This document shows positions 35,801-50,800 of a stretch of 64,000 nucleotides of DNA, in pieces (the first letter of the stretch is position 1; every line of letters starts with the position of its first letter). The notes beneath the pieces are model-generated. The model saw only the letters and a program-made list of their open reading frames with translations. It was not told where the DNA came from and did no database searches. The stretch is taken from the NCBI RefSeq assembly GCF_051106095.1, contig NC_135783.1, positions 61,855,947 to 61,919,946 of the forward strand, written 5' to 3'. This DNA is from Pogona vitticeps (Eukaryota; Chordata; Lepidosauria; Squamata; Agamidae). Made by a program: the position numbers and the translations under genes.

Positions 35801-38800
35801 GGTCTATCTTCAATGAGTCTTCCAGGCTTTTTTGGTTAATTTTGCTGTTTTTTTCCCTTTGTCTTCCCTTGGTACTCTCCTCTGGTCCAAGACTGATGTT
35901 TCTCTTAGATTAACTTTCTCAAGCTGCTGCTTGGTTTGGCATACATCATCTGTGATACTCCCATTTCCTTCCTTGTTTTCAGTTGCTTGTGGACTATAGT
36001 CCTTCTGATGTTGATTGGATAATTTTACCTCTTCATAATGAGATGTCACGATCGTTAATATTTGTTGAAGCCTAAATTTTACTTCATTCCAAAATTGTCC
36101 TTGTTGTGCCATTCTGTTTCTGCTGCCTAGATGCTTATAAACAGATATTCCAAATTTCCAGAGTCATTTCAGGAGTTCTGCTTTGGCTATGTAGAGTTGA
36201 ACCAAATTCAACCCAAGGAACAGTTTTTGAAAAGTCCACTTTAGGGTTAATTCCGGTCAAATGCAAAGAGAAGCTCACGAGGAGATAAACAGTTTTTCAG
36301 CCTTAAGCAACAACAGAATGTCCAAGGCCACCTCTTCTGGGAATCATTCCAAACACTTTAGATAGACAAAACAATGTCCACACTTAATTTGCAGGAAGGT
36401 CTCTTAAGCTTATAACGCCAGGTTGTAAATATTCTTAAAGTGTAATTAAAAAAAGTTACTTTCTTCAGCTATCCCTCTCACCAGATTTTCTGCCGCTTTA
36501 AAGAGTTGCTGAGATAAGATAGCAATTCTTTTTTTTCCATATATAGGGGTACGTAGGCAATTAGTTGCAAAAGAATTCTCACCCGATGGAAAAACAGCGA
36601 TGCCAGGTGCTGTTCCTTGCTTCTCTCAGACTGCTGCCAGCGACTTGGAAGCTAGCCAAAGCTGCTTATTTCTGCCCATTGGCTGATTAGGGAGTTTCCT
36701 GGATCGAACCGGGGTGGCCGCCGCCCCCCGTAATCAACAAGCTTTCTCCCCCAGTTCACCACCCCTCCAGGGTGGTTCCGACACCTTGCGGTGTCCCAAA
36801 ATGGGTCAGAATTCAGCCCAGGGGACAGAGCTCTGTCCTCCTGCTGCTGTCTCGTCGCGACGTCAAGCCGGAAGTCTCTTGACCTGAGTTTGATTCTGAT
36901 GGGCTCCAGTAGCTAGTTCAGTGCTGACTTAGCCTTCATCCTTTCATGGTTGGTAAAATGAGTACTGAGCTCACTGGAAGGGAGGGGGGAGTTGCTGTTT
37001 GTATAATTATGTTATAAACTGCCCAGAAAGTGCATTTGGGCTATGGAGCAGTATACCATTCGAAACAACATCAATAAACTTAATCTGCAAAGATTTCCTT
37101 TAAAACTATATAGATAATATCTCAAAGCTTAATTTATTATCACCCATATACACAGAGCATCACCCTAGTGTTGCTTAATAGAGTATCGTACTAGTATCTG
37201 CTCTAAAGTGTAAGCAACAAAGAAAGAAAATCAAAGAAAGAAAATCAGACAGGAGAGAAAGAGTGCAGATACCTATAGGGTATCTAGATGATATATCTCA
37301 GACACTCAAATAGAGATAAGGTCAACTGTGAAAATATAGAAAATGAATGCTATTAAAAAGCTACCATGAAATACCTCAGGCATGGAATAATTAGTGAAAA
37401 AAAATCCTGAAATGGATTATGGAGAGGTTTACAAGGTCTCATTTTCAAGCTGTGTGACACCTAACAGAATCCTCCTAATTACATTGTTGAAACATTTTTT
37501 TCACACAAAAAAATGGAATGTAAGTGGTTTGCAAGGAGAAAACCACTGATGGCATTTTACTAAACTCACCAAACAGCTAAAACTCAAATATGGATTATTG
37601 AAATAATGAAATGAAAATAAAAATGCCTTGGGAAAGATAAGTGGGAAATGAGAAACAGCAGGAAACACATTACACTTCTTTTCTTAGGCCACTGGCCTCA
37701 GCTGGTAAAATCACGAGAACAATCCCTATAGATCAGCGGTTCCCAAACTTTTTGGGGCCACGGAGCAGCTGGGGGAGTGAGCTACATGTGCGGGGGGGGG
37801 CAGAGATCCGTTTCCATAGCCCAGTTCCAGCAAGTCCAAGGACCTGCACCGGGCCACAGACCAGAGGTGGACGACCCCTGCTATAGATAGTATGTGAATA
37901 CAAAACACTGGACAAGGGACACAGTTCAAAGACAGAACATGTGCTTTGCATACAGGAAGGCCTAAGTTCAGGCTCTGCCATCTCCAGTTAGAATGACCTC
38001 ATGTAGCAAGGCTAGCAAAAGAGCTCTGCCTAGGCTATGGATGAACAGCCTAGGCAGAGCTGTGACAGTCACAACAATCAACACTGAGTGAGATGAAACT
38101 GTTAAGTTTGACGGAGAAAAGACTGACGTAGCAAATTCTGTTAGTTGCAATGTTATGCTTTTCTGCAAACATATATGGAGGAAATTCCAGTCATTCAAAA
38201 TAATTACCTTTAGAAGCCCTCTGTGAAAAAATGTCAAACCTTTGTAAAGCATAGCTATAGGCTGGTTTCTGTTTAGTTCAAGGGAGTTTTGAAAGTCGTC
38301 ATGGGCTGTTACATAGTCCTATTGCACAAAAACAGCTTCCGTCAGGCAAAGAAAACTAGTAGGTCCAATTTACAGAGGCAAAACAAATCACAGCACAGTT
38401 ACATATTACTGTTCCTTTCATAAAATTTGAAATTCTCGAGACAAAATGGAAGCCAATTGGACACTAATTTGGCAGACTTTAACCTGCTAAAAGCTTAAGT
38501 ACTGTATATGTTCACTTGCTAATGAGCCCCAGTGAATATAGTAGTTGTTGCTTCTGAAAAGACACACTTAAAAGGCAGCACCATCAGGCTGCAAGCCTAG
38601 ATGTTCATGGAGACTGAGACCCCTATCAGCATGCACAGGATGAGACTGCAAAAGAAAGCATGCTCCATCTGTCCTGAAAGAAACTCTAGCCTACAATTAT
38701 AGCAACTCAATAAACTGGATAGACAAGTTAACACCCATCTCTGTAACTGGCTGCCCTGACAGATACCAGCTACTGTATTCCTTATATTTCTGAAGAAACA

Positions 38801-41800
38801 ATACTTTGAACTAAGCTACAGAGCAGTATCTCTGGAAAATACCACATTTGTGTTTTTTTATGTATATAGCAACAGTTTTATAAACTGCCTAGAACATTTT
38901 AATGGAGATATGGAGTATAACAATCATAATTTATTAAACAAATAACAACCTTACTTTTTTGCACAATTATTATGACTTAAATAAATACCTTTTTACACTT
39001 TTTCTGTAAAAACAGTCTAAAATATCCCATTTCCTCAAGCAGTCTCCTGCATAACTCCTATGAGCTGGCATCATTTATAAGACAAGAAAAGAATAGGGAA
39101 ATGGGAAGCCTGTTCTTACACCCAAACTGTGTGTCCTAAATATATATATACTTCAGTAAAATTATGGTACATTTCAAATGTGGCCCATTAGATTGAATGC
39201 ATTTAAAAAAAGATTGGGAAGGTACCAATCACATAGAGAAGGGAAGAAACCTCCAGCTGCAAAGGTGGGGATCTTGTGTTTCAACACAACTTGCAACAGG
39301 GTTTTTATAGCAGTTTGAGAACTAACATTCAAGAGTCCCCTCAAAGGATTTAAACTCACTGGAACATGCATGTGGATGTTTCTTTCCTTCTTTTTCTATG
39401 AGAACAGACCCCAGTTCTACCCAGAGCTTGGAAAAGATCCTTCTTTTAACCACAGTTCCCAGAATAACCCACCCAGCACAGCAACTGTATTTAAAAAGGA
39501 CCACCACCTTTAAGCTCTGGTCTGCCTCACTCACTTGGACTGTCTAACTGAAAACTAACCTCAGATATGAAGTAAAGAGTACCTCTGTACCGGTAAAGTC
39601 GAGCTGAGGGCTTCAGCTGAATGGCTTTTGTGAGGTCAGCCAAGGCTTCATTAATGCGACCCAGAGGCGACAGGATCTATACATTCAACATACTATTTCA
39701 GTCTAGCAAGTATAAGTAATTAATTTTGCACGACAACTTTAGATGACAATATGTAACATTCACATATTTACTTGAGCTGAGCTCAACAAATGTTCTATTT
39801 ATTTAGCTTATAGACCACCTGGCTTAGTGAAATCATTACTCGTGGTGGTTTGCAAAATATAAATATAAACATACCATACAATCAAACAAAAAAGAAAAAC
39901 TCTCATATCCCATTCAAAGTCAAATTAATATAAATAACTGAAATACTGAAATAATGTTTTTCCCTTAAACAGGGAGGAAAATTACCTCTGCTCGCTGTTC
40001 AAATACTTCTGGGTGATCTGGTGCCAGACTAATTACTCTGCTTAGCTCAAATAAAGCAAGCTCTGCATTTTTTAAATCCTTAAAAATGAAAAATAACATA
40101 TGTAAGTGTGGCGATCAACCCTTTGTTGCCCCTATTTCTTTGGGCCTCACAAAGGTACACAGGCCCTTTTCGCTGCCACCAGGTATTCTCCTAATACCAA
40201 TTTATGTCCCACACAGGTGCTACCAACCCAAAGGGTCATATAACTTAGGAAGCAGGGGTTTTAATTAAGTAGTATTTTATTATTGAACAAATCAAAAGGA
40301 AAATCACAATAGAACTGGTTCAGGTGTAATGCATATTAGATCATGTAGTCAATATCTTTTATTCTGAACCGCTGTATGCTTTCAATCAATACCTCTCAGG
40401 TAGTGTTTATACATTCATTCCTGCTTGTTCAACGTGTTTTAAACTTCTCAATTTCCTCTCCTAACCCCCTTAGATCTATTCACTAACCCTCTCCTTCGTT
40501 CTCCTAACCCTAAATCTCATTCCACATCTTCAGCTGTCCCTAGCACTCTCTAACTCTCTCTAACTCCTACTGTCTAACTGTCCCTCCAACTCCCTAACTG
40601 CCTCTCTAGCTCCGCCCCTCGTGCTCTATCCTTGGCTCCTCCCCCTTAGCTGCTGTGATGGACAGGCAGGAATGATGTCACCTTTTTGCAGTCCGCTACA
40701 GTAAGCATCAATGCATCTCTTGTCAAAGTGAGGTCAGTGACAGTGTTTGAATGCCACACAGCCAAATGATCAACCCAATTGCTTTCATCTTGTAATATGT
40801 TGACGTGCCAAGAGAAATGAGCTTTTGATACCACAAAGATAGTTCAACAACCGATTTGCATAGTGATGGTAAGACTGAAAGTCAGAGACTGCTCTTTATC
40901 ATCAATTCTCTACAATATTTTGGACACAGTAGCTCTCCAACATTTATCTTGATTTAGTTACTGCTGGTTGTTGGGAGGGAGCAACGAATGGGACTTGCAA
41001 GTTGTCTACTCAGAGAGCTACCTTTGCAGCTGTGAATTCCTAAGTTCACAGCTGCCTCCAAGACCGGCACAGTCTTATTTCTTCATCCCCCACCATCCCA
41101 ATGATGCTATAATCCATTCTCTTCATTCTAGTTGCTCTGAACAGTAAGAGTCTCCTGCTCATCCCTGATCAATCATAATGAAAGAAAGGCAGGTCTCTGT
41201 GAAAGGATATGCAACAAGGGAGATGTCGCAAATTGCTTCTTGTCATTTCTATCATATTAATTTTGGATGTGAACTTTTAGCATGTCTCATATCTCTCTCT
41301 TCAAACAAGACAAGGCAATCATAAGACTGGGAAGAAATGGTTACTGCAGCTGGGAAGAAGGATAGAAAAAAAACTGCTTACTGTTAGCACCAGTCTTTCC
41401 TGATTTTCTCCTGTAGTCAATATGTCTATTAGCTGAAAAGCTAGGGTCCCCCAGTTAACTCTTGCAAAGAGTTCCCATCAGGTTCCCTGGGCCAAGGGAG
41501 CATGGATCTGAGGTCAACATATGAAGGGATCAAAAGAGCCAATTGCAAGAAAGCTGGCTGGGAAATCTAGCCAATCAGGCAAGCAGAAAACCCAGCCATT
41601 CAGAGACAGGTTGTGTGTGGGGGGGGGGAAGGAACCTCCTGACGGACTGAAAGGAGGCAGACTCCACTCTAGTCCATCAGAGAGGTATATTAGGTGCTCC
41701 CCAGCTCTCCTCCAGCCAATCTCCTTGGAGATTTCATCTCCTCTCCCTCCCTCCCCTTTAAAAAATAATCTGTATAGTTTTCAGTTAGCTGCACTGATGT

Positions 41801-44800
41801 GATGTCATGGGCAAGAGTTAATTATAGCTTATAATGTCAGTAAACCTTTGTTGCAGCCTCTTGGCTGTAGCAGATGGTGGTACTGTGCATAGGAGCCTAT
41901 CTCTAGTGAGGCGGATGGCCCTATCTGAGGCTTGGGATCTCCCTATAAGGAACCAAGATAGGGGACAAGGGCATGCCCACTCTGGGATGCCCCCTATGGG
42001 TGTTGAGGGGTCCCCCTACTGGTTGTGTGCCTGGGAGTATACTCAACTCTGATTACTAATCCTTGATTACCCATCAAGGATGTGCATTGGCCAGCAGGTG
42101 GGTCACCTGATGCAGAACTCTGCTTCTCATGCTGCTTCAAGTCTGTTCTACCACAACCAATCGAAGCCAGGGCCCTTCATTTACCCACTGTCTATCCTTC
42201 AATTAGATTGTTAAATATTAACAATGATGTGTTTTATTGGCAGGTGAGGAGCACGCACTGGGTTCTCTCTTGTGTCTGTAATGTTCTTTAGAGCTGGTTA
42301 TGCTAATGAGAATAAAGAGCTGTCCAAAGAACTGTCCAAAGCCATCTAACTTGAATCAATGGAACTTATGGAAGACTTGGTTTACCAGATCCCCATTCAT
42401 TCAACAGATCCATTCTAGAGCAGTTTACTGCAGAAAGCAACAGGATCTTGGCCACTGTAATCCTTCGTCCTATGACAGCTATCCCAACCCGTTGATAACT
42501 TTGATAGCCTTTTTTCATATTTCTTCCAATTCTGCAATACTGTATTGTTTTTGAAGAATGGGAACCACAACTACAAACACGACAACATTCCAACTGTGAG
42601 AAAACCAGCAACACAAATTTGCATCAAGACCAAAGATTATGCTTCCATAAAATCTCATTATAACTTTATGCTAACATTTGCATTTCCTCCTGTACCTGCA
42701 TCAGGCCAGCTATGCAAATAGTGCCACCTAGTTCCCCCCCCCTTTGCTAATTCATGCTACATAAGGCTTGAATATTAATTAGAAGAGTGATGACCAGAAT
42801 ATTTCAACAATATTGTGAACTCCCAAATAGACTTCAAACTATTGTAAATCAAAGACTTTGAGATATGATTTAGATAATACTTTTAATCAACAGAAACACA
42901 GAGCTAAATGCTTCATTTGGTCTGGACCTATCTTGAATCTGCTCATACATACAGTACATAGATGCTAGTAATATAACAATTGTATGCAGTTTCAGAAATA
43001 TTAGATACTTACATGCAGCCCTTTCTTTCCATATGCTATGCCTCGTCCATAAATTGCGCTAATGAGTTCTGGCTGTTCCTATTCAGAGCAAAATGAAAAT
43101 TATCTTTAGAAGATTCGAGGGAACTAGACTGAATATAGAATGGCACTTTTCCAAAGGCCATCATACCTAATACAAGTCAAAAAACATGCAAACCATTCAT
43201 GTCTCCAATCAGATGTTTTTTGTACTCTTACTTTTAGCTGTACACATTTAAAAAGTAAGACAAGTTTGCACTGAAGTTGCTTAAAGAGAAACTGCTGTTG
43301 GACTGGCTATGGATTTATGTGTTTTAGGTTTTGCATTTTATTTCCCAGCTACCATATTAAGCTGACTATATTTCTTATATGAAGATAACTGCTCATTTCA
43401 GGATGTTTCTTTGCTTTGCTACAGCTGAAAGCCTCATGTCTCATATTTAGAACATCATTCTAGCATATTTTAATACATTAATGTGTAGATCGCTGCTACA
43501 AAGAACTGCTCTCAGAAGAAGTGTTCAAGCGCAAGGAGAACACACTGGTGTTCAAGTCACGTGGAAGATTATATAGCTCTGCTTTTTAAAAATACTGGGA
43601 GAAATGCAACTAACTACATTCATTCATTTTATTTGTACCCCACCTTTCTCCCAAGAAGGGGCTTCAAGAAGGCTTCTAAAGTATTTAAAAAATACATCTA
43701 GAAATACAACCAACAACAACATTAAAAGTGATTAGACATGTTTCATATTAAAAATAATAGAATAAAATCATTTAACACAATTTAAAAATGTCCTTTAAAA
43801 GGCTAAAAATACAAAATCCTTCCTTAAATGGAATGGAGAGCAATGAGAGTTCCAAAGCCTGGGTGCAACCAATGAAATAGCTTTCTCTCATGTTCTCATT
43901 GTACACAGGAGGGGGGCACTGACCAAGAGAAAAGCAAACGGCTTAAAACTGGAGGAAGGGGCTTATATGAGGAGATATGATCCTTCATCTTGTCCAGACC
44001 CAAGCTGTATAGAGCTTAAGAGGCAAACCCCAGCATTTTCCATTGTACCCAGAAATAGGACAGTAGCCGTGAAGCTACTGTAACATGGAATTTTGGTTCT
44101 TTTCATAACCAGCTCTGATGAATAATTTGGCTGTGGTAGCAGTGGTCCCCAACCTTGGGCCTCCAGATGTTCTTGGATTACAGCTCTCAGAAGCCTACAC
44201 CACCACCTCTTCTGGCCAGGATTTCTGGGAGATGAAGTCCAGGAACATCTGGAGGCCCAATGTTGAGGACCACTGCTCTAAAGAGATCTTTTTACAATAG
44301 AGTTCTGTTTGCAATTCAGAATAAACATGATGGCCTAATTATATTCTGCAATCAACAACTTTTCCAAGAAGCTATATATAAAATTCTGCCAAGTTATATC
44401 CACTTAAACTGATAACGTTTGTAACTGTCTTCCTCTCAATCTAACATTTTTGGGAGGGGGATTCTGAACTTCTGAAATCAAGCATGGAAGATGTATTTTA
44501 ATAGTGGCAGAGAAAATCCCACTACTGTAACTCAATGGCCAAAACTCTGCTGCTTAGCATAAGCCAAACTGAACTTTAGGTCCATTCCTCCCTGGTAAAC
44601 AGTGTCCTAGCTACAATTCTCAGGGGACACAAGCACACACACCAAGCCAGAATGAGTGCACATCCCAAGTATACTTGCCAGTCAACTCAGCCTTGTATAT
44701 AAATTCATCAAAGTCTCTAGTCCATAAGAGAAGAGTGTGACAGCTTTCCCTGGCTGGATACTTGGAAGCAGTACTTCCTTGCCACAAGCAATTAGACGGA

Positions 44801-47800
44801 AAAAATTAAAATGTCAGCTAAATCCCTGAACTCACCACATGGATGAGGATGAATCATTTGTATTAAGGTGTAATCAAGTGTCTCATTGCTTAAAGAAAGT
44901 GTTACTATTTAATGGTTGTTGTGGGTTTTTCGGGCTCTTTGGCCGTGTTCTGAAGGTTGTTCTTCCTGACGTTTCGCCAGTCTCTGTGGCCGGCATCTTC
45001 AGAGGACAGCAACCTGTACTCTGGTGTAGTTGGTTTGGGAGTGTTACTATTTGCATGATACAAAAATATTTTCCTATTGTTCTCATTAAAGTGAACAATA
45101 GGAAAAATTAAGTTAAAAATTCCTTAATTTTTTTCTCAGGCTATTCTTGTTCTATCTACATATGAGCTGTTCCCCCACTCCATCACACAATCTCTCATGG
45201 TGGAGAGAATACATCCCTGCTGTCATCAGTGAGTTCTGTCTCCCTTCTATATGTCAAACTGAAGGTCCCATCTGTAATCCTCCTTCTGTGTTTTAGGCAA
45301 TGCAAGCAGGTAGAAAAATTTGTCCTTTTTGGGACCCTTTTCTAGGAAGACAGGCGTCATGCTTTGGGAAGCACTTTTATAAAATAAATAAAATAAAAAA
45401 TGGTAAAAAGGAATGACAGCTTACCTGAAGCACTGTTGAGAAGTGTCGTATGGCTTCATCATACAGGCCACTGCTAATCAACACATAAGCGATAGCTGTA
45501 AAAACAACACTCTGGGTTACTGAATCGAACTTCCGTGAAGTCAGTTTTTGTCATACATATAAGAATGGTTCAATATCCCCCAAAGACCTGAAAAGGGAAT
45601 AAGAGTATTGAAAAACCAAGTTTCAAGAAGACATCATTTCATAACTTGTTAAACATTTCTACTACTACTGGGCTTCTCCTAACTTCTCTGGTGTACTCTA
45701 TCCTCAAGGGTACTGTAAATTAAGGAGAATTTTTAAAATCTACAAAACAAGGCAGGGAGGTGCACACAAGCCATTTGATGACTTCCCTTATTATCCCCAC
45801 TTGAATAAGAAACTCTGATCTTACCTAATTCTTCATTTGTATTGTCATCATCTGTGGCAAAAGGAAACCTTTTGTGTTCTGCAAGTGATTTTGCCTGGCT
45901 CTGTAAAAACATTTAACAAATTAACATGTCAACACAAAAAGTGGCCTTGGCTGCCAGACGGGCAGTATATAAATCAAATAAATAATGATAAATAATAAAA
46001 TAAAAATTAAGAGATAATCTAGTTAAAGTTAATTTAGTTTCACTGATTTCGATGCAAGAGAACTGATGACGGGATTTTCTCTGTCCACTGAAGTCCATCT
46101 GATTTAAAGCTTAACTTTGGCTAGACTGAAAACCCTTACCTTATAAGTACAATATACAATTGGTCACAATGGGAACTGTGCAACCAATTCGGCAATCTGT
46201 GTTATCTGCACATAATGCCCAGCAATGTTCCACCTATGTAACTTTTATGTTACACGTTGACAAGCTAGATTCCAATCAAATCCTGTAGAATATATGGTTT
46301 CTACGGAATCTGTAAACTGCAAATTTGGGCAATACCTTTCAAAGTAATATTTGTCTTTACAGACAAGTAAAAACACTGTTTACATAGTTTTAGTGACACT
46401 CACAAAGCTAAATACCATTCAGTATTGTAACATATTTACTATTGAAAGAGTACAAAAAAATAAAGTACTGTACTGTATTTTAGATTTTCTTACTGTATGT
46501 CTGAGGTGGCAAGAATACACAGAGGAATTATATCAGAAAGATCTGGATTTCCTTCAGCCAGACATCCTGGAGAGTGAAGTCAAGTAGGCCTTAGAAACCA
46601 TGGCTAACAACTAGGCCAGTGGAGGTGATGGCATTCCAGTTGAACTATTCAAAATCTTAAAAGATGACGCTGCTAAGATGTTACACTCAATATGCCAGCA
46701 AGTTTGGAAAACTCAGCAGTGGCCAGAGGATTGGAAAAGATCAGTCTACATCCCAATCCCAAAGAAGGGCAGCGCCAAAGAATGCTCCAACTACCGTACA
46801 ATTGCACTCATTTCACACACTAGGAAGGTTATGCTCAAAATCCTACAAGGTAGGCTTCAGCAGTATGTGGACCGAGAACTCCCAGAAGTACAAGCTGGAT
46901 TTCGAAGGGGCAGAGGAACTCGAGACCAAATTGCTAACATGCGCTGGATTATGAAGAAAGCCAGAGAGTTCCAGAAAAACATCTACTTCTGCTTCATTGA
47001 CTATGCAAAAGCCTTTGACTGTGTGGACCACAGCAAACTATAGCAAGTTCTTAAAGAAATGGGAGTGCCTGACCACCTTATCTGTCTCCTGAGAAATCTG
47101 TATGTGGGACAGGAAGCAACAGTTAGAACTGGATATGGAACAACTGATTGGTTCAAAATTGGGAAAGGAGTATGACAAGGCTGTATATTGTCCCCCTGCT
47201 TATTTAACTTATATGCAGAATATATCATGCGAAAGACAGGACTGGAGAACTCCCAAGCCAGAATTAAGATTGCCGGAAGAAATATCAACAACCTGAGATA
47301 TGCAGATTATACCACTCTGATGGCAGAAAGTGAGGAGGAATTAAAGAACCTCTTAATGAAGGTGAAAGAGGAGAGCACAAAAATGGTCTGAAGCTCAACA
47401 TCAAAAAAGACCAAAAAAACCCCACAAAAAAACCTAAGATCATGGCCACTGGCCCCATCAACTTCTGGCAACTTCTGACAGATTCTTGGGTTCCATGATC
47501 ACTGCAGATGGTGACAGCACCCACGAAATCAAAAGATGCCTGCTTCTTGGGAGGAAAGCAATGATAAACCGTGACAGCATCTTAAAAAGCTCATTGGAAG
47601 AAGAGATCCAGAAGCTGAGGCTTCAATACTTTGGACACCTCATGAGAAAATAAATCTCCCTGGAAAAGACCCTGCTGTTGGGAAAGAGTGAAGGCAAGAG
47701 GAGAAGGGGATGATGGAAGACGAGATGGTAGGACAGTGTCATCAAAGCTACCGATATGAATTTGATCCAACTCCGGGAGGCAGTGGAAGACAGGAGAGCT

Positions 47801-50800
47801 TGGCGTGCTCTGGTCCATGGGGTCACAAAGAGTCGGACATGACTTAACAACTAAACAACAACAACTGTATGTCCACGTCTCTAAAATCAAGATCTACTAA
47901 AATCGGGGAGTTTTCTGCCAGGAATGCGGAAGAGATTATAAGATTACTTTCCTCAGGTGCCAAAATAACTTGCCTTGCCTTGAGTATCTGACTTGAATGG
48001 GTGGAAGTGTCATTTACTGCTCAGGCAGCACAATATCCTGGGCAGGGCATGAATATAATTGGAAAAATTTTAAAATAACTATTTATGAAGCTAATATTCC
48101 ATTCAATTTTAACAAAGATCTTTAAGGACAATAAATAGATAAACGTACCAGAAGTTTTTCAGTATTGAGAGAAAACAGTGATTCACATGGAGACCCTCGT
48201 AGTTCACAGTCTGACTCGTGAAAGTGCAAGAAAGAAGAATCTAAAACAGAAATATTGTCATTATTACCTTTTGGGTTTACTTAGCAATAGCTGTGGAAGA
48301 ACATGTAAGTGTTGGCATGTAAGCATTGCGTGTGAGGCACAACAGGCAAAATAAAATTTTATTATAAAGAATGTAAAGAGATTAAAGTTTGTTAAATCCT
48401 GATCAATTTATTTTAATAATATACCCCAAGTTCTAAAAAGCTTGAGTCACTATAATCGCTATGATGACCATTTTACTCTTAAGTTAATAAGACATTTTTA
48501 AAAAGTCTTATACCTGAACTACTGTGAGTTTGAGGCTAGGCAGACCAATTTAAAAATGTGATTTAACAGCAAGTTAGTATGCAGAATGAGAACAGAGTAA
48601 AACTGTGATCCATAGCAGCCCTGACCTCACTGGGAGGCATGGAGTGTCAAAAGCCAAAACACTGTAAACCTGGACATTAATTTTTAGAACATGGTCACTT
48701 GCATTTTGCAGGAGCAGTGAATCCAGATTTATTCTGGCTTTTACAGGTGCTATCCAAGGTGTTGAAGCCACTTCCCAAAAAAGGTTCAACACTTGCATAA
48801 CTCCTGTAAAGTCCAGTCTAAAACCCAAAGCAATTCACCAAACCTGCAAAATTGGAGTCACCAACCCCAATGGGATTAACACTGACTTACTGGGATGGGG
48901 ATCTCAAATGAACAAACAAACTGAATAATATTATACACTGGGTGCTGCTAGGATGTAGGTAAAATGTAGGTAAAGTAGCAGCAATATTTAAAGTCCAAAT
49001 TGCACTGAAGTAAAACCAACAAAACAATACAAAAATTTAATGGCACCAAGTTTCTCATAATCAACTGAAAAACGTGCCTCTGAAGTAGAAAAATAAAATA
49101 CCAAAAGCCCAGTGCACACATTTCAGCAGTGCAGCAATGCTTCATACAGAGCACAGAGTGCTGTCCTCTGAAGATGCCGGCCACAGAGACTGGTGAAACG
49201 TTAGGAAGAACAACCTTCAGAACACGGCCAAAGAGCCCGAAAACCCACAACAGCTGCTTCATACAGATTTTGTGAACAGACAATAGTGATCAAGTCATCT
49301 GGAGAACCACATGGACCCACTCTCAAAAACAACCAGCACCCTTTTCCAGTAGAATTGTTTATCAGACCTCCTGCCCTTTGGGAGCCACATGGCCAAATGG
49401 AGACTAGAAATAATTACAAACACTGCCCCTAAGGAAAGGTAATCCTATGAGAAAGAAGGCATTAGTTTCAAAAAAGAGAGAGAGGGAGAGAGAGAGAGAG
49501 AACGCCATGCGAAGGATTCCGGTCAATTTGACGGAAGCTCCTGTAGAGGCTGGCTGGCCACTGCCACCAGGGCTGTTGACACGATCGTACCTAAACGTCC
49601 TCTCCAGCGCAGAGATTGTCCTTCGCCCCGGTTTAATCCAGAGTTGGGATCAATGAAGCAAAATAGGAGGCTAGAGTGCATATGGAGGCGGAACCCGACG
49701 GAAAATAATCAAATAGCTGTCAGGATCATAACTAACCTCTACCAATCTAAGGTGAAGGCTGCTAGTCGATCTTACTTCACTGTCCAGATCAGTGAAGCCT
49801 CCAACCAGCAGGCAGAACTTTTCAATACAGTTCACAATCTATCCGGAGTTGGTCATAGTGACTGGCCTCCCACTAGCATCTCACCTGACCAATCTGCAGC
49901 ATTCTAAAAATCTAAACTGGAGGCCATCCGCCGGGATCTTGCCCCCTATTTGAAAACAGTGGATCGAGCTGAGACATCCAGCGCTTCATCTTGCCCGATG
50001 AGACTTAACCACTTTCAGCCTGTGAAGTCAGATACAATGGACAGAGTGCTTGACCACTGCTGTGCCACCACCTCCTTCCTTGACTCTTGCCCGGCATGGC
50101 TAATCAAAGCAGCCAGACCTATAACATCTGAATTGGTGGCCAGGCTCTTGCCTGGCTCTGTTCCTTCTTAGAGAACCATCCCCAGAGAGTGCAGATTGGA
50201 GAGAGTTTCTCGGCCCCATGGAGTCTCAACTACGGGGTTCTGCAGAGCTCGATTATCTCTCCAATGCTATTTAACATCTATATGAGGCCGCTGGGAGGAG
50301 TCATCAGGGGATGTGGGGCTTCGTTTCATCAGCATCCTACTGATACTCAGCTCTACATCTCCTTTTTTCCAACAACAGTGGATGCTAACTTGTCCCATGA
50401 GCGCTGCCTGGGGACTGTTCAGCAATGGATGCAGGTGAATGGACTGAGGCTGAATCCGGGCAAGACGGAGGTCCTTCGGGTGTAATGCCACCCAGAGTAG
50501 ACCTTTGGTCTAGATGGGCGGGGTAGAAATATAATTAATTAATTAAATTTGTAGCAAAACAAAGAGTGAAGTTGTCAGGGTTCCAGGGAGATGGGAAGAG
50601 ACCACACCACTTTAGACTGCAAACAATGAGTAGTCTACTATGTCAAAAGCTCTCTGCTCCAACAAAAAAACAAGCACAGAAGGTGAAATGGTCTAATCCA
50701 TTCTTCTGCATGATGTTACCTAGATTCTACTGAGGGGTAGCTTGCAATGAGCTTCAGCTCAGAACTTGGAAACTAAGGATACAGCTACACTAGGAGCAGA

